A stretch of 64,000 nt of DNA from the NCBI RefSeq assembly GCF_947498005.1, contig NZ_CANMIW010000009.1:90195-154194 (forward strand), given 5' to 3'. The stretch is from an uncultured Winogradskyella sp. Its GTDB lineage: Bacteria > Bacteroidota > Bacteroidia > Flavobacteriales > Flavobacteriaceae. Shown piece by piece: positions 27,213-35,868 of the stretch. The notes beneath the pieces are model-generated. The model saw only the letters and a program-made list of their open reading frames with translations, had not been told where the DNA came from and searched no databases. The number at the start of each line of letters is the position of its first letter. Position 1 is the first letter of the stretch. A program made the position numbers and the translations under genes.

Positions 27213-28074
27213 TATAATATTAATTATTTCGCTGTTATTTATGAGCTGTAGTAAAAACCATAAAAAATTTGATGTTCAAGGACACAGAGGTTGCAGAGGA
27301 TTAATGCCAGAAAACACATTGCCTGCTTTTAATAAAGCAATGGATTTAGGTGTTAATACTTTAGAGTTAGATATTGTTATTTCTAAGGATAATAAAGTCG
27401 TAGTATCGCATGAACCTTTTATGAATCCTTTGATATGTTTAGATGCAATTGGTAACGAAATTCCTGATGCATTAGAAAAATATTATAATTTATTTGAAAT
27501 GAATTATAATGAAATCAAAAAGTTTGATTGTGGCACAAAATTTCATCCTACTTACCCAAATCAAGAAAAATTAAAAGTGTATAAGCCGCTGTTATCTGAG
27601 GTTTTTGAGCTTGTAAAACAAAAAATATCTAATGTTACTTATAATATTGAGATTAAATCAGAGGAAGAATATTACAATACTTTTACGCCACAACCAGATC
27701 GATATGTAAAACTGGTTTTAGATGTTATTAATAAGCATCATGTAGAATCTCATGTCGTTCTTCAATCATTTGATATTAGAATCTTAAGAGAAATTAGAAA
27801 ACAATCGCCCAATATAGTAATTGCTTTATTGGTAGAAGAAGACGAAGAAATTTGGAGAAAAATTTCAATGCTTGATATTGTAAAGTTACCTGAAATTATT
27901 AGTCCTTATTACAAATTATTAGATGCAACTAAGGTTAGAAATTTAAAGGCAGAGAACTTTAAAGTTATTCCTTGGACAGTGAATGAAGAGCAAGACATGA
28001 AGCAATTAATATCTTGGGACGTCGATGGTATTATAAGTGATTATCCAGATCGTTTAATTAAGGTAATACAGTAA
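27175..28074 (+). CDS. Glycerophosphodiester phosphodiesterase lipoprotein
   Basis: The 299-residue protein has a lipoprotein signal (LLFMSC, Cys25) and a GDPD TIM barrel. The catalytic GHRG with its His37 is followed by PENTLPAF, then LELDIVISKDNKVVVSHEP with the metal ligands and second histidine. NIEIKSEE and VLQSFD occur later, and the end holds IPWTVNEEQDM and GIISDYPD. It releases glycerol phosphate from glycerophosphodiesters in the envelope. The start lies inside the hydroxylase gene. There is no ATG nearer the hydrophobic core, so the long polar N-region is kept. Confidence 0.9.
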   Translation: MKKQHCLQISKINIILIISLLFMSCSKNHKKFDVQGHRGCRGLMPENTLPAFNKAMDLGVNTLELDIVISKDNKVVVSHEPFMNPLICLDAIGNEIPDALEKYYNLFEMNYNEIKKFDCGTKFHPTYPNQEKLKVYKPLLSEVFELVKQKISNVTYNIEIKSEEEYYNTFTPQPDRYVKLVLDVINKHHVESHVVLQSFDIRILREIRKQSPNIVIALLVEEDEEIWRKISMLDIVKLPEIISPYYKLLDATKVRNLKAENFKVIPWTVNEEQDMKQLISWDVDGIISDYPDRLIKVIQ

Positions 28075-28143
28075 TAATATCAATATAAAAGTATAAAACA
28101 CTACACTTCTTCTCTTTTTTATGCATTTTGTAGGATTTTTAAG

Positions 28144-28218
28144 TGGTTAACCAGTTTAAATACTTAGGTTTAGAATTGAGGGAAATTATTTTAAACATGT
28201 TATCACTGCTATAGTGAT
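28144..28218. promoter_or_regulatory. Two palindromes upstream of the 55-residue ORF
   Basis: TGGTTAACCA is a perfect 10-bp palindrome at 28144-28153. ATCACT and AGTGAT (28202-28207 and 28213-28218) form a second inverted repeat around GCTAT, ending 18 bases before the TTG start of the small gene. Both could be operator sites. No regulator is known. Confidence 0.35.
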
Positions 28219-28236
28219 GCTTATTATATTTTTATT

Positions 28237-28404
28237 TTGAAAAACTTTATACGCATTTTCCTTGTAGTTGTCCTTACCTTCTTATTAGGATATACATTAA
28301 ATTACGAAAACGCTAAACTTAAAAACGAGACTGAAAACAGAGCTGCAGAATTAATAGACAATTCAAATTCTAACATCTATAATAATAAATTAGTTATAGA
28401 TTAA
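28237..28404 (+). CDS. Short membrane or secreted peptide (55 residues)
   Basis: A 55-codon frame opens with TTG and reads MKNFIRIFLVVVLTFLLGYT, then a polar, charged tail rich in Asn and Glu. It has a typical basic N-region and one hydrophobic helix, so it is a membrane-anchored peptide or an uncleaved signal. It overlaps the 3' end of the convergent muramidase gene by 15 bases. The hydrophobic pattern and non-random codon use favour a real gene. No family is recognised. Confidence 0.5.
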   Translation: MKNFIRIFLVVVLTFLLGYTLNYENAKLKNETENRAAELIDNSNSNIYNNKLVID

Positions 28405-29739
28405 ATATGCACTTCGGGTTTTTTTATAAGATTCTAAGCCGTCTTTCCATGTGGCTCGAATGGCCTCTTCTGTTAAACCAGATTCAATTTGTTGCTGTAA
28501 AATTTTTGTGCCAGCATGTGCAGTAAAATTACTAGTGTTGAAAAATTTAGATTTATCCTTAGCATTATTGTAAGCATCTAAAACATATTTCAAAGTAAAA
28601 TGACGTTCCGCTTTTATTTTAGATAAGTCAGCGCCATAGCAAACTTCATTTTGATGTTTTGGATACTTTGAACCAAAATTTGCGATTGGTGTATACGAAA
28701 ACTCGTAATAATTCTTGTCTAAAAACGGCGCACCATAACGTTGAAACTGAAATTCGGTACCTCTACCAGCATTAATGTTTGTACCTTCAAATAAACCTAA
28801 ACTAGGATATAATAGTATAGATTGATTATTTGGTAAGTTTGGAGAAGGCCTTATAGGTAGATTATAAGAACTAGAATGACTGTAGTTTTTTAATTCTACA
28901 ATAATAATATTACATTTAATACCATTTTTTAGCCACCCTTCGCCATTGATCATTTTCGCATATTCACCAATGGTCATGCCATGTACTAATGGAATAGGAT
29001 GCATTCCTAAAAAACTACTGTGTTTTTTTTCTAAAATAGGACCATCTATATAATTTCCATTCGGGTTTGGACGATCTAATATTAATAAAGGAATGTTTTG
29101 CTCTGCACAAGCTTCCATAACATAATGCAAGGTAGAAATATAAGTGTAAAAACGTACACCAACATCTTGAATGTCAAAGATCATAAGATCTATATCTTTT
29201 AAATGAGATTCTGTAGGTTTTTTGTGCTTTCCATGTAAAGAAATTATTGGTAAACTTGTTTTGGTGTCAACACCATCTTTTACGAGTTCGCCAGCATCTG
29301 CAGTTCCTCTAAAACCATGTTCAGGAGAAAATACTTTTTTAATATTAATCTGATGTTTTAATAGTGAGTCTACTAAATGTATGTATAAGTTCGTAGTATT
29401 ATGCAGACTAGAGTTTCTAGGTGCAACGTCAATAACGCTTGTTAGATTTGCTACAATACCAACACGTTTTCCTTTTAAAATTGGGATATATAATTCAGTT
29501 CTATTTGCGCCAACTATAATAGAATGGTCAGTTGGAGTTACATCATCAACCTGTTTAGATTCAGTGGTCATAATTTCTTCTAACGCACTATTACCATGAG
29601 ATGAATCTTTTTTTATTGAAATATTTTCTATTGCACAACCAGTTTCAGACTTCACTTTGTTTCCACAAGAAAACGTAATGAATAAAATCCCAATAATTAT
29701 CGAGAATAAAACTGTATTTTTGACAACCTTTAAAAGCAT
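28390..29739 (-). CDS. NamZ-like exo-beta-N-acetylmuramidase lipoprotein (DUF1343)
   Basis: The 449-residue protein belongs to the DUF1343 family, now linked to NamZ exo-N-acetylmuramidases (GH171) of peptidoglycan recycling. It has a lipoprotein signal (ITFSC, Cys25). The family segments are KKVFSPEHGFRGTADAGE, LMIFDIQDVGVRFYTYIST, LDRPNPNGNYIDGP, PLVHGMTIGEYA and SLGLFEGTNINAGRGTE. The length fits. It would act in the periplasm on muropeptide-derived chains. Its ATG lies only 9 bases from the start of the divergent permease gene. About 30 polar residues separate the lipidation site from the catalytic part. Confidence 0.88.
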   Translation of the reverse strand: MLLKVVKNTVLFSIIIGILFITFSCGNKVKSETGCAIENISIKKDSSHGNSALEEIMTTESKQVDDVTPTDHSIIVGANRTELYIPILKGKRVGIVANLTSVIDVAPRNSSLHNTTNLYIHLVDSLLKHQINIKKVFSPEHGFRGTADAGELVKDGVDTKTSLPIISLHGKHKKPTESHLKDIDLMIFDIQDVGVRFYTYISTLHYVMEACAEQNIPLLILDRPNPNGNYIDGPILEKKHSSFLGMHPIPLVHGMTIGEYAKMINGEGWLKNGIKCNIIIVELKNYSHSSSYNLPIRPSPNLPNNQSILLYPSLGLFEGTNINAGRGTEFQFQRYGAPFLDKNYYEFSYTPIANFGSKYPKHQNEVCYGADLSKIKAERHFTLKYVLDAYNNAKDKSKFFNTSNFTAHAGTKILQQQIESGLTEEAIRATWKDGLESYKKTRSAYLIYN

Positions 29740-29748
29740 AGAGTAGGT

Positions 29749-30981
29749 TTGAATTTCGAGTTATTTATAGCTAAACGTATAATTGGCAATAAAACGTATA
29801 AAAGTAGTGTTTCGGCACCAATTATTAAAATTGGTATCGCGGCAATTGCAATTGGTATTATTGTAATGCTTATTGCTATCGCGACTGGCTTAGGTTTACA
29901 ACAAAAAATCAGAGATAAGGTAGTCGCTTTTAATGGCCATATTGAAATTACTAATTATGACTCTAATGCATCCGATGAGTCACAAATTCCTATTTCAATA
30001 AATCAAGATTTTTACCCAGATTTTGAGAGCGTAGAAGGAATAAAACATGTTCAGGCAGTTGCTACAAAATTCGGAATTATTAGAACCGAAACTGATTTTG
30101 AAGGTGTAGTGGTAAAAGGTGTTGGAGCAGATTATAATTGGGATTATTTCGAAGAATTTTTGGTAGATGGTAAACTCCCAGACTATTCTCAAAAGCGTAA
30201 TGAGCAAGTTTTGATCTCATCTTATTTAGCTAAAAGATTAGGTTTTGTGGTTGGTGGTAAGTTTCAAACTGTTTTTGCTGAACAAATAGATAAATTGCCT
30301 AGAATAATGAATTTTGAAATCGTCGGAATTTATAATTCTGGTTTTCAAGAACTCGACGAAAAATTTCTTCTCGCAGATTTAAGACATGTGCAGCGATTGA
30401 ATAGATGGGAATCGGATCAAGTTGGGAATTTTGAAGTTTTTATTGATGATTTTTCAGAAATTGAATCCATCAGTCAACACGTATATAAAAATACGGATTC
30501 GCATTTAAATGCTATATCTATTACTCAAAAATACTATACTATTTTCGAGTGGATTAAAATTTTCGATAACAATACTTATGGCATTATAGCCATAATGATT
30601 ATCGTAGCTGGCATAAATATGATAACAGCCTTACTTGTATTAATACTAGAACGTACACAAATGATTGGGATTTTAAAAGCCTTGGGAAGTTCTAATTGGA
30701 CGATAAGAAAAGTATTTTTGTATAATGCGTCTTATTTAATTGGATTAGGCCTGTTCTGGGGAAATCTTATTGGTTTAGGCTTGCTATTTGCACAGAAATA
30801 TCTAAAGCTTTTTCCTTTAAATCCTGACACCTATTATGTAAGTACAGCGCCAGTTTATATTAGTTGGGATTATATTCTTTTATTAAATATTGGCACATTT
30901 GTAGCCTGTCTGTTAATGTTATTAATACCTTCTGTGATTATCTCAAAAATTTCGCCAGTGAAAGCGATGAGGTTCGATTAA
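29749..30981 (+). CDS. LolC/LolE-like ABC transporter permease
   Basis: The 410-residue protein has one N-terminal membrane helix (about 25-48), a large periplasmic domain, and three C-terminal helices (about 275-300, 325-350, 372-398), the FtsX/MacB permease plan. The opening ELFIAKRIIGNKTYKSS and the later RTQMIGILKALGSSN with C-terminal ISKISPVKAMRFD are typical of the lipoprotein-releasing LolC/E group. TTG is the only start consistent with the family N-terminus. No ATPase gene adjoins it, so a separately encoded LolD-like partner is expected. Confidence 0.85.
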   Translation: MNFELFIAKRIIGNKTYKSSVSAPIIKIGIAAIAIGIIVMLIAIATGLGLQQKIRDKVVAFNGHIEITNYDSNASDESQIPISINQDFYPDFESVEGIKHVQAVATKFGIIRTETDFEGVVVKGVGADYNWDYFEEFLVDGKLPDYSQKRNEQVLISSYLAKRLGFVVGGKFQTVFAEQIDKLPRIMNFEIVGIYNSGFQELDEKFLLADLRHVQRLNRWESDQVGNFEVFIDDFSEIESISQHVYKNTDSHLNAISITQKYYTIFEWIKIFDNNTYGIIAIMIIVAGINMITALLVLILERTQMIGILKALGSSNWTIRKVFLYNASYLIGLGLFWGNLIGLGLLFAQKYLKLFPLNPDTYYVSTAPVYISWDYILLLNIGTFVACLLMLLIPSVIISKISPVKAMRFD

Positions 30982-31021
30982 TAATAACTAGCAATTAACT
31001 TTATGTAAATAACTTTTCAGT

Positions 31022-31029
31022 TATTTTTG
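31022..31029 (+). promoter_or_regulatory. Bacteroidota -7 element upstream of the PLP enzyme gene
   Basis: TATTTTTG matches TAnnTTTG and would give a leader of about 100 nt. No canonical TTG is seen at the -33 distance. The leader was examined for a riboswitch, and none could be recognised. Confidence 0.45.
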
Positions 31030-31137
31030 CACTTTTAAAAGTATAACGCTATATAAAGTCTTTGGGAAAGCTTCAATAATTACAAGTATATAATTAAGAC
31101 GCAAAAATTTTACCGTTATAAATACTAATAAATAGAA

Positions 31138-32118
31138 ATGGATTACGTAGATAATATATTAGGAACGATAGGTAATACACCTATGGTTAAAATGAATAAA
31201 TTAGTAGAAGAATTACCATGTTTAGTCCTCGCTAAGTATGAAACTTTTAACCCTGGAAATTCTGTTAAAGACCGAATGGCTTTGCAGATGATTGAAGATG
31301 CAGAGGCTGACGGAAGATTAAAACCTGGAGGAACTATAATAGAAGGAACTTCTGGTAATACAGGAATGGGATTGGCCTTAGCCGCTATTGTTAAAGGTTA
31401 CAAATGTATTTTTGTAATGGCAGATAAGCAATCTAAAGAAAAGGTAGATATTATGCGTGCTGTTGGAGCAGAAGTAATTGTTTGCCCTACAGATGTTGAG
31501 CCAACAGATCCACGTAGTTATTATTCGGTTTCAAAACGTTTAGGTGAAGAAACGCCAAATGCATGGTATGTTAACCAATATGATAACCCAAGTAATACCA
31601 AAGCGCATTACCAAAGCACAGGACCTGAGATTTGGAAACAAACCGAAGGTAAAATTACCCACTTCGTTGTAGGTGTAGGTACAGGTGGAACTATTTCTGG
31701 TGTTGCTAAATATTTAAAGGAACAAAATCCTGATATTAAAGTTTGGGGCGTTGATACCTATGGATCAGTATTTAAAAAATATCACGAAACAGGAATCTTT
31801 GACGAAGACGAAATCTATCCTTATGTTACAGAAGGAATTGGTGAAGATATTTTGCCAAAGAATGTAAACTTTGATCTTATTGACGGCTTTACCAAAGTAA
31901 CAGATAAAGATGCATGTGTTTATACACAACGTTTGGCAAAAGAAGAAGGTATGTTTTTAGGGAATTCTGCCGGTTCAGCTATAAAAGGTGTGTTGCAATT
32001 AAAAGAACATTTTAAACCAGACGATGTCGTTGTGGTTTTATTTCACGATCATGGAAGTCGTTATGTCGGAAAAATGTTCAATGATGATTGGATGCGTGAG
32101 ATGGGATACATAGAATAG
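31138..32118 (+). CDS. Cystathionine beta-synthase-like PLP enzyme
   Basis: The 326-residue fold-type II PLP enzyme has the Schiff-base lysine in NSVKDR (Lys44), the phosphate-binding region EGTSGNTGMGLA (69-80) and GVGTGGTISG. It would be called cysteine synthase by general homology. However, DPRSYYSVSKRLGEE, the NPSNTKAHYQSTGPEIW segment and the ending VVVLFHDHGSRYVGKMFNDD match the cystathionine beta-synthase core more closely (recalled comparison). The C-terminal CBS-domain pair is absent. It may make cystathionine or cysteine. It is transcribed alone and closed by a terminator. Confidence 0.85.
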   Translation: MDYVDNILGTIGNTPMVKMNKLVEELPCLVLAKYETFNPGNSVKDRMALQMIEDAEADGRLKPGGTIIEGTSGNTGMGLALAAIVKGYKCIFVMADKQSKEKVDIMRAVGAEVIVCPTDVEPTDPRSYYSVSKRLGEETPNAWYVNQYDNPSNTKAHYQSTGPEIWKQTEGKITHFVVGVGTGGTISGVAKYLKEQNPDIKVWGVDTYGSVFKKYHETGIFDEDEIYPYVTEGIGEDILPKNVNFDLIDGFTKVTDKDACVYTQRLAKEEGMFLGNSAGSAIKGVLQLKEHFKPDDVVVVLFHDHGSRYVGKMFNDDWMREMGYIE

Positions 32119-32157
32119 ATTATTCTTGTAACACCCATGAAACTAAAATTTTATAAT

Positions 32158-32190
32158 TAAAAATCCTGATTAGTAGTCAGGATTTTTTTA
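32158..32190 (+). terminator. Intrinsic terminator after the PLP enzyme gene
   Basis: AATCCTGA (32162-32169) pairs with TCAGGATT (32177-32184) around TTAGTAG. Further A-T pairs extend the base and a T run follows. Confidence 0.9.
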
Positions 32191-32321
32191 TTTATATCAT
32201 TGTCAATAAGTTATATAGGGCAGTTTTTATGGATTGAGAGGTGTTCATAATTGTTTTTAATTGAGTGTTTTGAGATGAATAATCTTTATTTTGTTATTTT
32301 TATATAACTAAACAATTTATC

Positions 32322-33197
32322 ATGAGGCAATTATACATTTTTATACTAGTTATTCTTTTTGGTAATTTTGGGTTTGCTCAGATTACTTATGTTCAAATAG
32401 AGCTGGTTAATCCACAAATGGGTGAACCAATTTTTATGGGCAATGCTGTGCCAGTTTCAACTTCAACAGATGATGGTTTGAATGCTATATTTAGTTTACA
32501 CGAAACATCTTTTTATGAATCACTTTATCCCAGTTCATCAAATGGGTTTTACAATAATAGTTACTCTTTGTACGCTAAAATTAGGTGTAATAGTTGTGAT
32601 GAAAGTGAATTGATTTCAGATTTATTAGAATATAATACGGTTGTGGCTTATGCAGGTTTAGAAACAGATAATTTTTTGATAAATGGGTTGTATATTCATT
32701 TAGTAGATGATACCATAGGAATACCAACTGGAGTAAGTTCTAATGGTATAATTGAAACTAATGATACTCTGCTTAACCAGTTGTTTTTAGATTATAATGT
32801 TGTAACTTTTGAATTAAATGATAGCAATTGGGGTGGAAACACATATAATCTTAAGTGCAGATGTGATTCTAGTATATTAAAAGCTGAATTAGATAATTAT
32901 GTTTCATTAATTTCAACAGCGACACCTGTTGATTATGGTATGCTCCTATCTACTGAAGACAGCATACAATTTGAGGCTAAAATTTATCCTCAACCTTTCA
33001 AGGATAAAGTTAATATTGATATTAATCAACCAATAAAATCATTGGTTTTATTCGACGTGTTAGGAAAACAAGTATACAAATCGTCTTCGATTATAGGTTT
33101 TGAAAATTTCTCATCAACTCTTAAATCAGGAGTTTATCTTTTAAAAATTTTAACTTCCGAAGGTGAATCCATAACAAAAAAACTAATAAAGTCATAA
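32322..33197 (+). CDS. T9SS type A sorting-domain secreted protein
   Basis: The 291-residue protein has a signal peptide (cut near GFAQ-I). Its central region (about 20-210) is of unknown fold, with cysteines at NSCDES and KCRCDSS. The last 75 residues form a type A sorting domain. It begins at AKIYPQPFKDKVNIDI, continues through LFDVLGKQVY and ends in LKSGVYLLKILTSEGESITK plus KLIKS, the signal for the type IX secretion system. The protein is exported and probably attached to the surface. It stands alone behind a terminator. Its activity is unknown. Confidence 0.82.
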   Translation: MRQLYIFILVILFGNFGFAQITYVQIELVNPQMGEPIFMGNAVPVSTSTDDGLNAIFSLHETSFYESLYPSSSNGFYNNSYSLYAKIRCNSCDESELISDLLEYNTVVAYAGLETDNFLINGLYIHLVDDTIGIPTGVSSNGIIETNDTLLNQLFLDYNVVTFELNDSNWGGNTYNLKCRCDSSILKAELDNYVSLISTATPVDYGMLLSTEDSIQFEAKIYPQPFKDKVNIDINQPIKSLVLFDVLGKQVYKSSSIIGFENFSSTLKSGVYLLKILTSEGESITKKLIKS

Positions 33198-33225
33198 GTT
33201 AAAATCGAATTCTCTATTTTAGAGC

Positions 33226-34501
33226 ATGCAAGAAGATTTCCTTCACTACATCTGGAAACATAAAACTTTTGATTCATCTGTTTTAAAAACTACGAAAGGA
33301 GAATTAATTAGTATTACTAATTTAGGACAACACAACCATAATTCTGGACCAGATTTCTTTAATGCGCAACTTAGTATTGAAAATCAACTTTGGGCTGGTA
33401 ATGTGGAGATTCATATAAAATCTTCAGATTGGTATGTTCATAATCACGAAACGGATAAGGCCTATGATAATGTAATTCTTCACGTTGTTTGGGAACATGA
33501 TACCGAAATTTACAGAAAGAATAATTCTGAAATACCAACTTTAGAATTAAAACACTACGTGGATTTAAGCTTAATTCATAAGTATAAACAACTTATGGAG
33601 TCTAAGTCTTGGATTAATTGTGAATCTAGTTTTGCGGATGTTGATGATTTTTTATTTAATAATTGGTTAGAACGTTTGTATATAGATAGAATAGAACGGA
33701 AATCACAAACTATTCATCAATTGTTAAAGGAGTCCAATAACGATTGGGAAGCTGTATTGTTTAAAATGTTATTAAAAAACTTTGGATTAAAAGTGAATGG
33801 AGAACCATTCTTCAGCTTGGCCAATTCTATTGACTTTTCAATAATTAGAAAATTACAAAGTGATGTTTTAGATATAGAGGCATTACTATTTGGCCAATCA
33901 AACCTATTGCGAGATTCTAATGTTGAAGAGGTCTACTTTAACGATTTAAAAAAAAAGTTATGAATTCCTGAAACAAAAATTTAATCTAATTAATCTTGGT
34001 GTATTACCATTGCAATTCTTTAGATTAAGACCTCCTAATTTTCCTACCATTCGTTTATCTCAATTTGCAAATTTGTATGGTAAAGAACAAGGTCTGTTTT
34101 CTAAATTACTACAACTTAAATCTAAAGAAGCTATTTACGAGTTTTTCAATTTAGGCGTAACGGATTTTTGGAAAACCCATTATACATTTCAAAAGCCTTC
34201 TACATCTTCAAAGAAGCAATTATCCAAATCATTTATAGATTTAGTAATTATAAATACCTTAATTCCTATTCAGTTTAGCTATGCTCAATCTCAAGGAAAA
34301 TCTATAGACGATGATGTTTTTCAACTTATCAAAGAACTGAAAATAGAGAGTAACAGTGTGGTGTCAAAATTTTTAGATTTAAAGACTATAGATAAAAACG
34401 CGCTAAATTCTCAAGCGTTAATTCAATTAAAACAAAATTATTGCGATAAAAATAAGTGTTTACAATGTGCAATTGGTAATAGCTTAATCGTTAAAAATTA
34501 G
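33226..34501 (+). pseudogene. DUF2851 family protein interrupted by one-base shift
   Basis: Two adjacent frames make one DUF2851-type protein. The first part (33226-33963) starts at ATG with QEDFLHYIWKHKTFD and holds the GPDFFNAQL and GNVEIHIKSSDWYVHNH segments. It ends in an A run (33948-33956, nine A). Removing one A joins it directly to the frame that continues SYEFLKQKFNL and ends at 34501, giving 424 residues, the usual family length. The C-terminal part has FRLRPPNFPTIRLSQFA and ends with CDKNKCLQCAIGNSL. Both halves look intact, so the shift is either recent, a sequencing error, or bypassed by slippage on the A run. The family has no firmly known function. Confidence 0.85.
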
Positions 34502-34515
34502 GTAACTTGCATATC

Positions 34516-34743
34516 ATGAATAAATCTCACAGTTTATTATTATATTTTCAAAAACGAGGCTATTACGTGTGTCAACGTATTGCAGATCGTCTGGGAATAC
34601 GTGCAAAAATTGTAAGAACTTCATTTATGTATCTCACATTTGTAACCGTTGGTTTTGGTTTTGCGCTTTATGTTTTTTTGGCATTTTGGATGCGAATTAA
34701 AGATATCATCTACACTAAACGCTCTTCGGTTTTCGATTTATAA
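34516..34743 (+). CDS. PspC domain membrane protein
   Basis: The 75-residue protein has the PspC layout: the segment YYVCQRIADRLGIRAKIVR, then a membrane helix TSFMYLTFVTVGFGFALYVF followed by FLAFWMRIKD. PspC-type proteins sense envelope stress in other bacteria. ATG at 34516 is preferred to a TTG 9 bases upstream. It sits between DUF2851 and the K+ channel gene with 6-15-base gaps, so these genes are likely one operon. Confidence 0.8.
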   Translation: MNKSHSLLLYFQKRGYYVCQRIADRLGIRAKIVRTSFMYLTFVTVGFGFALYVFLAFWMRIKDIIYTKRSSVFDL

Positions 34744-34749
34744 TTCACA

Positions 34750-35775
34750 ATGGATAATCCGCTAATAAGACTATATAGATCAAAGATTTACACGGCAATA
34801 ATGATGCTAGTGTTTTTGCTCACTGTTGGGATCTGTGGTTATAGGTTTATCTCAGATTACGACTGGTTAGATGCTATTTACATGACGGTAATAACTATTA
34901 CCACTGTTGGGTTTGCAGAAGTAAATCCATTAGACACCCAATCTAAAATATTTACTATATTTCTAATTTTAGCAAGCGTAGTTATTGTAGGTTATGCAAT
35001 TTCTATTATTACTGAATTTATACTTAGTAAAAATAACTTTGAAGACATAAAAAAACGAAAAATGCAAAAGAAAATTGATGCCATGACTAATCATATTATC
35101 ATTTGTGGTTTTGGTCGAAACGGAAAACAAGCAGCAAGAAAGCTAGAAGATTACAATAAACCTTATGTCGTTATTGAACGCGATAAGGATATTATAGAAA
35201 AACTACAAGAAGACTCTATTCCTTATGTTTTTGGAAATGCAAATGAAGATGAAGTATTAAATGAAGCTGGTATAGATAAAGCAAATACTTTAATTAGTGC
35301 GTTACCAAGCGATGCAGATAACTTGTTTGTGGTTTTGTCTGCTAGACAGATAAACAAACAATTAAAAATTATAAGTAGAGCATCTCAAGAAACATCATAT
35401 AATAAATTAAAGTTAGCAGGTGCCAATAATGTTATTTTACCAGATAAAATTGGTGGAGACCATATGGCTTCATTAGTTGTAATTCCAGATTTAGTAGAAT
35501 TTATAGATAACCTTGGAATTGTAGGTGAACGAAATATTAATATTGAAGAAGTACAAGTAGAGCAACTTTATAATATTAGTGAGGTTAAGACCATTAGGGA
35601 ATTAGATCTTCGTAAAAAATCAGGTTGTACAGTAATAGGGTTTAAAGACGATAAAGGCGAATATATAGTAAACCCAGAAGCTGATACTAAGCTAATTCCG
35701 GGCTCTAAAGTAATTGTTTTAGGACGACCAGAACAAATAAGAAAATTGAATTTAGAATTCAATATTGGTCAGTAG
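34750..35775 (+). CDS. Two-helix potassium channel with RCK (TrkA) domain
   Basis: The 341-residue protein has two membrane helices (about 14-32 and 66-90) around a pore loop, DAIYMTVITITTVGFAEVNP. The filter reads TVGFA (52-56) where most K+ channels have TVGYG or TVGFG. The RCK part begins at IIICGFGRNGKQAARKLE (about 116-133), a nucleotide-binding Rossmann fold. A TrkA-C domain ends the protein (about 255-338). It resembles MthK/Kch-type ligand-gated channels. The Gly-to-Ala change at the last filter position may affect selectivity. Confidence 0.88.
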   Translation: MDNPLIRLYRSKIYTAIMMLVFLLTVGICGYRFISDYDWLDAIYMTVITITTVGFAEVNPLDTQSKIFTIFLILASVVIVGYAISIITEFILSKNNFEDIKKRKMQKKIDAMTNHIIICGFGRNGKQAARKLEDYNKPYVVIERDKDIIEKLQEDSIPYVFGNANEDEVLNEAGIDKANTLISALPSDADNLFVVLSARQINKQLKIISRASQETSYNKLKLAGANNVILPDKIGGDHMASLVVIPDLVEFIDNLGIVGERNINIEEVQVEQLYNISEVKTIRELDLRKKSGCTVIGFKDDKGEYIVNPEADTKLIPGSKVIVLGRPEQIRKLNLEFNIGQ

Positions 35776-35868
35776 AAGCAGCCATTTTAACGTAATTGAC
35801 TTTAAAAACTCAATATTTTTTAGCATCTTGTCATCTTTAATAATAAAACTAACTAAGAACCCTTACTC

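Noticed and set aside
31030..31137. Possible riboswitch in the leader of the PLP enzyme gene
   Set aside because: No strong paired elements or known SAM/cobalamin consensus could be read in this 100-base AT-rich leader.
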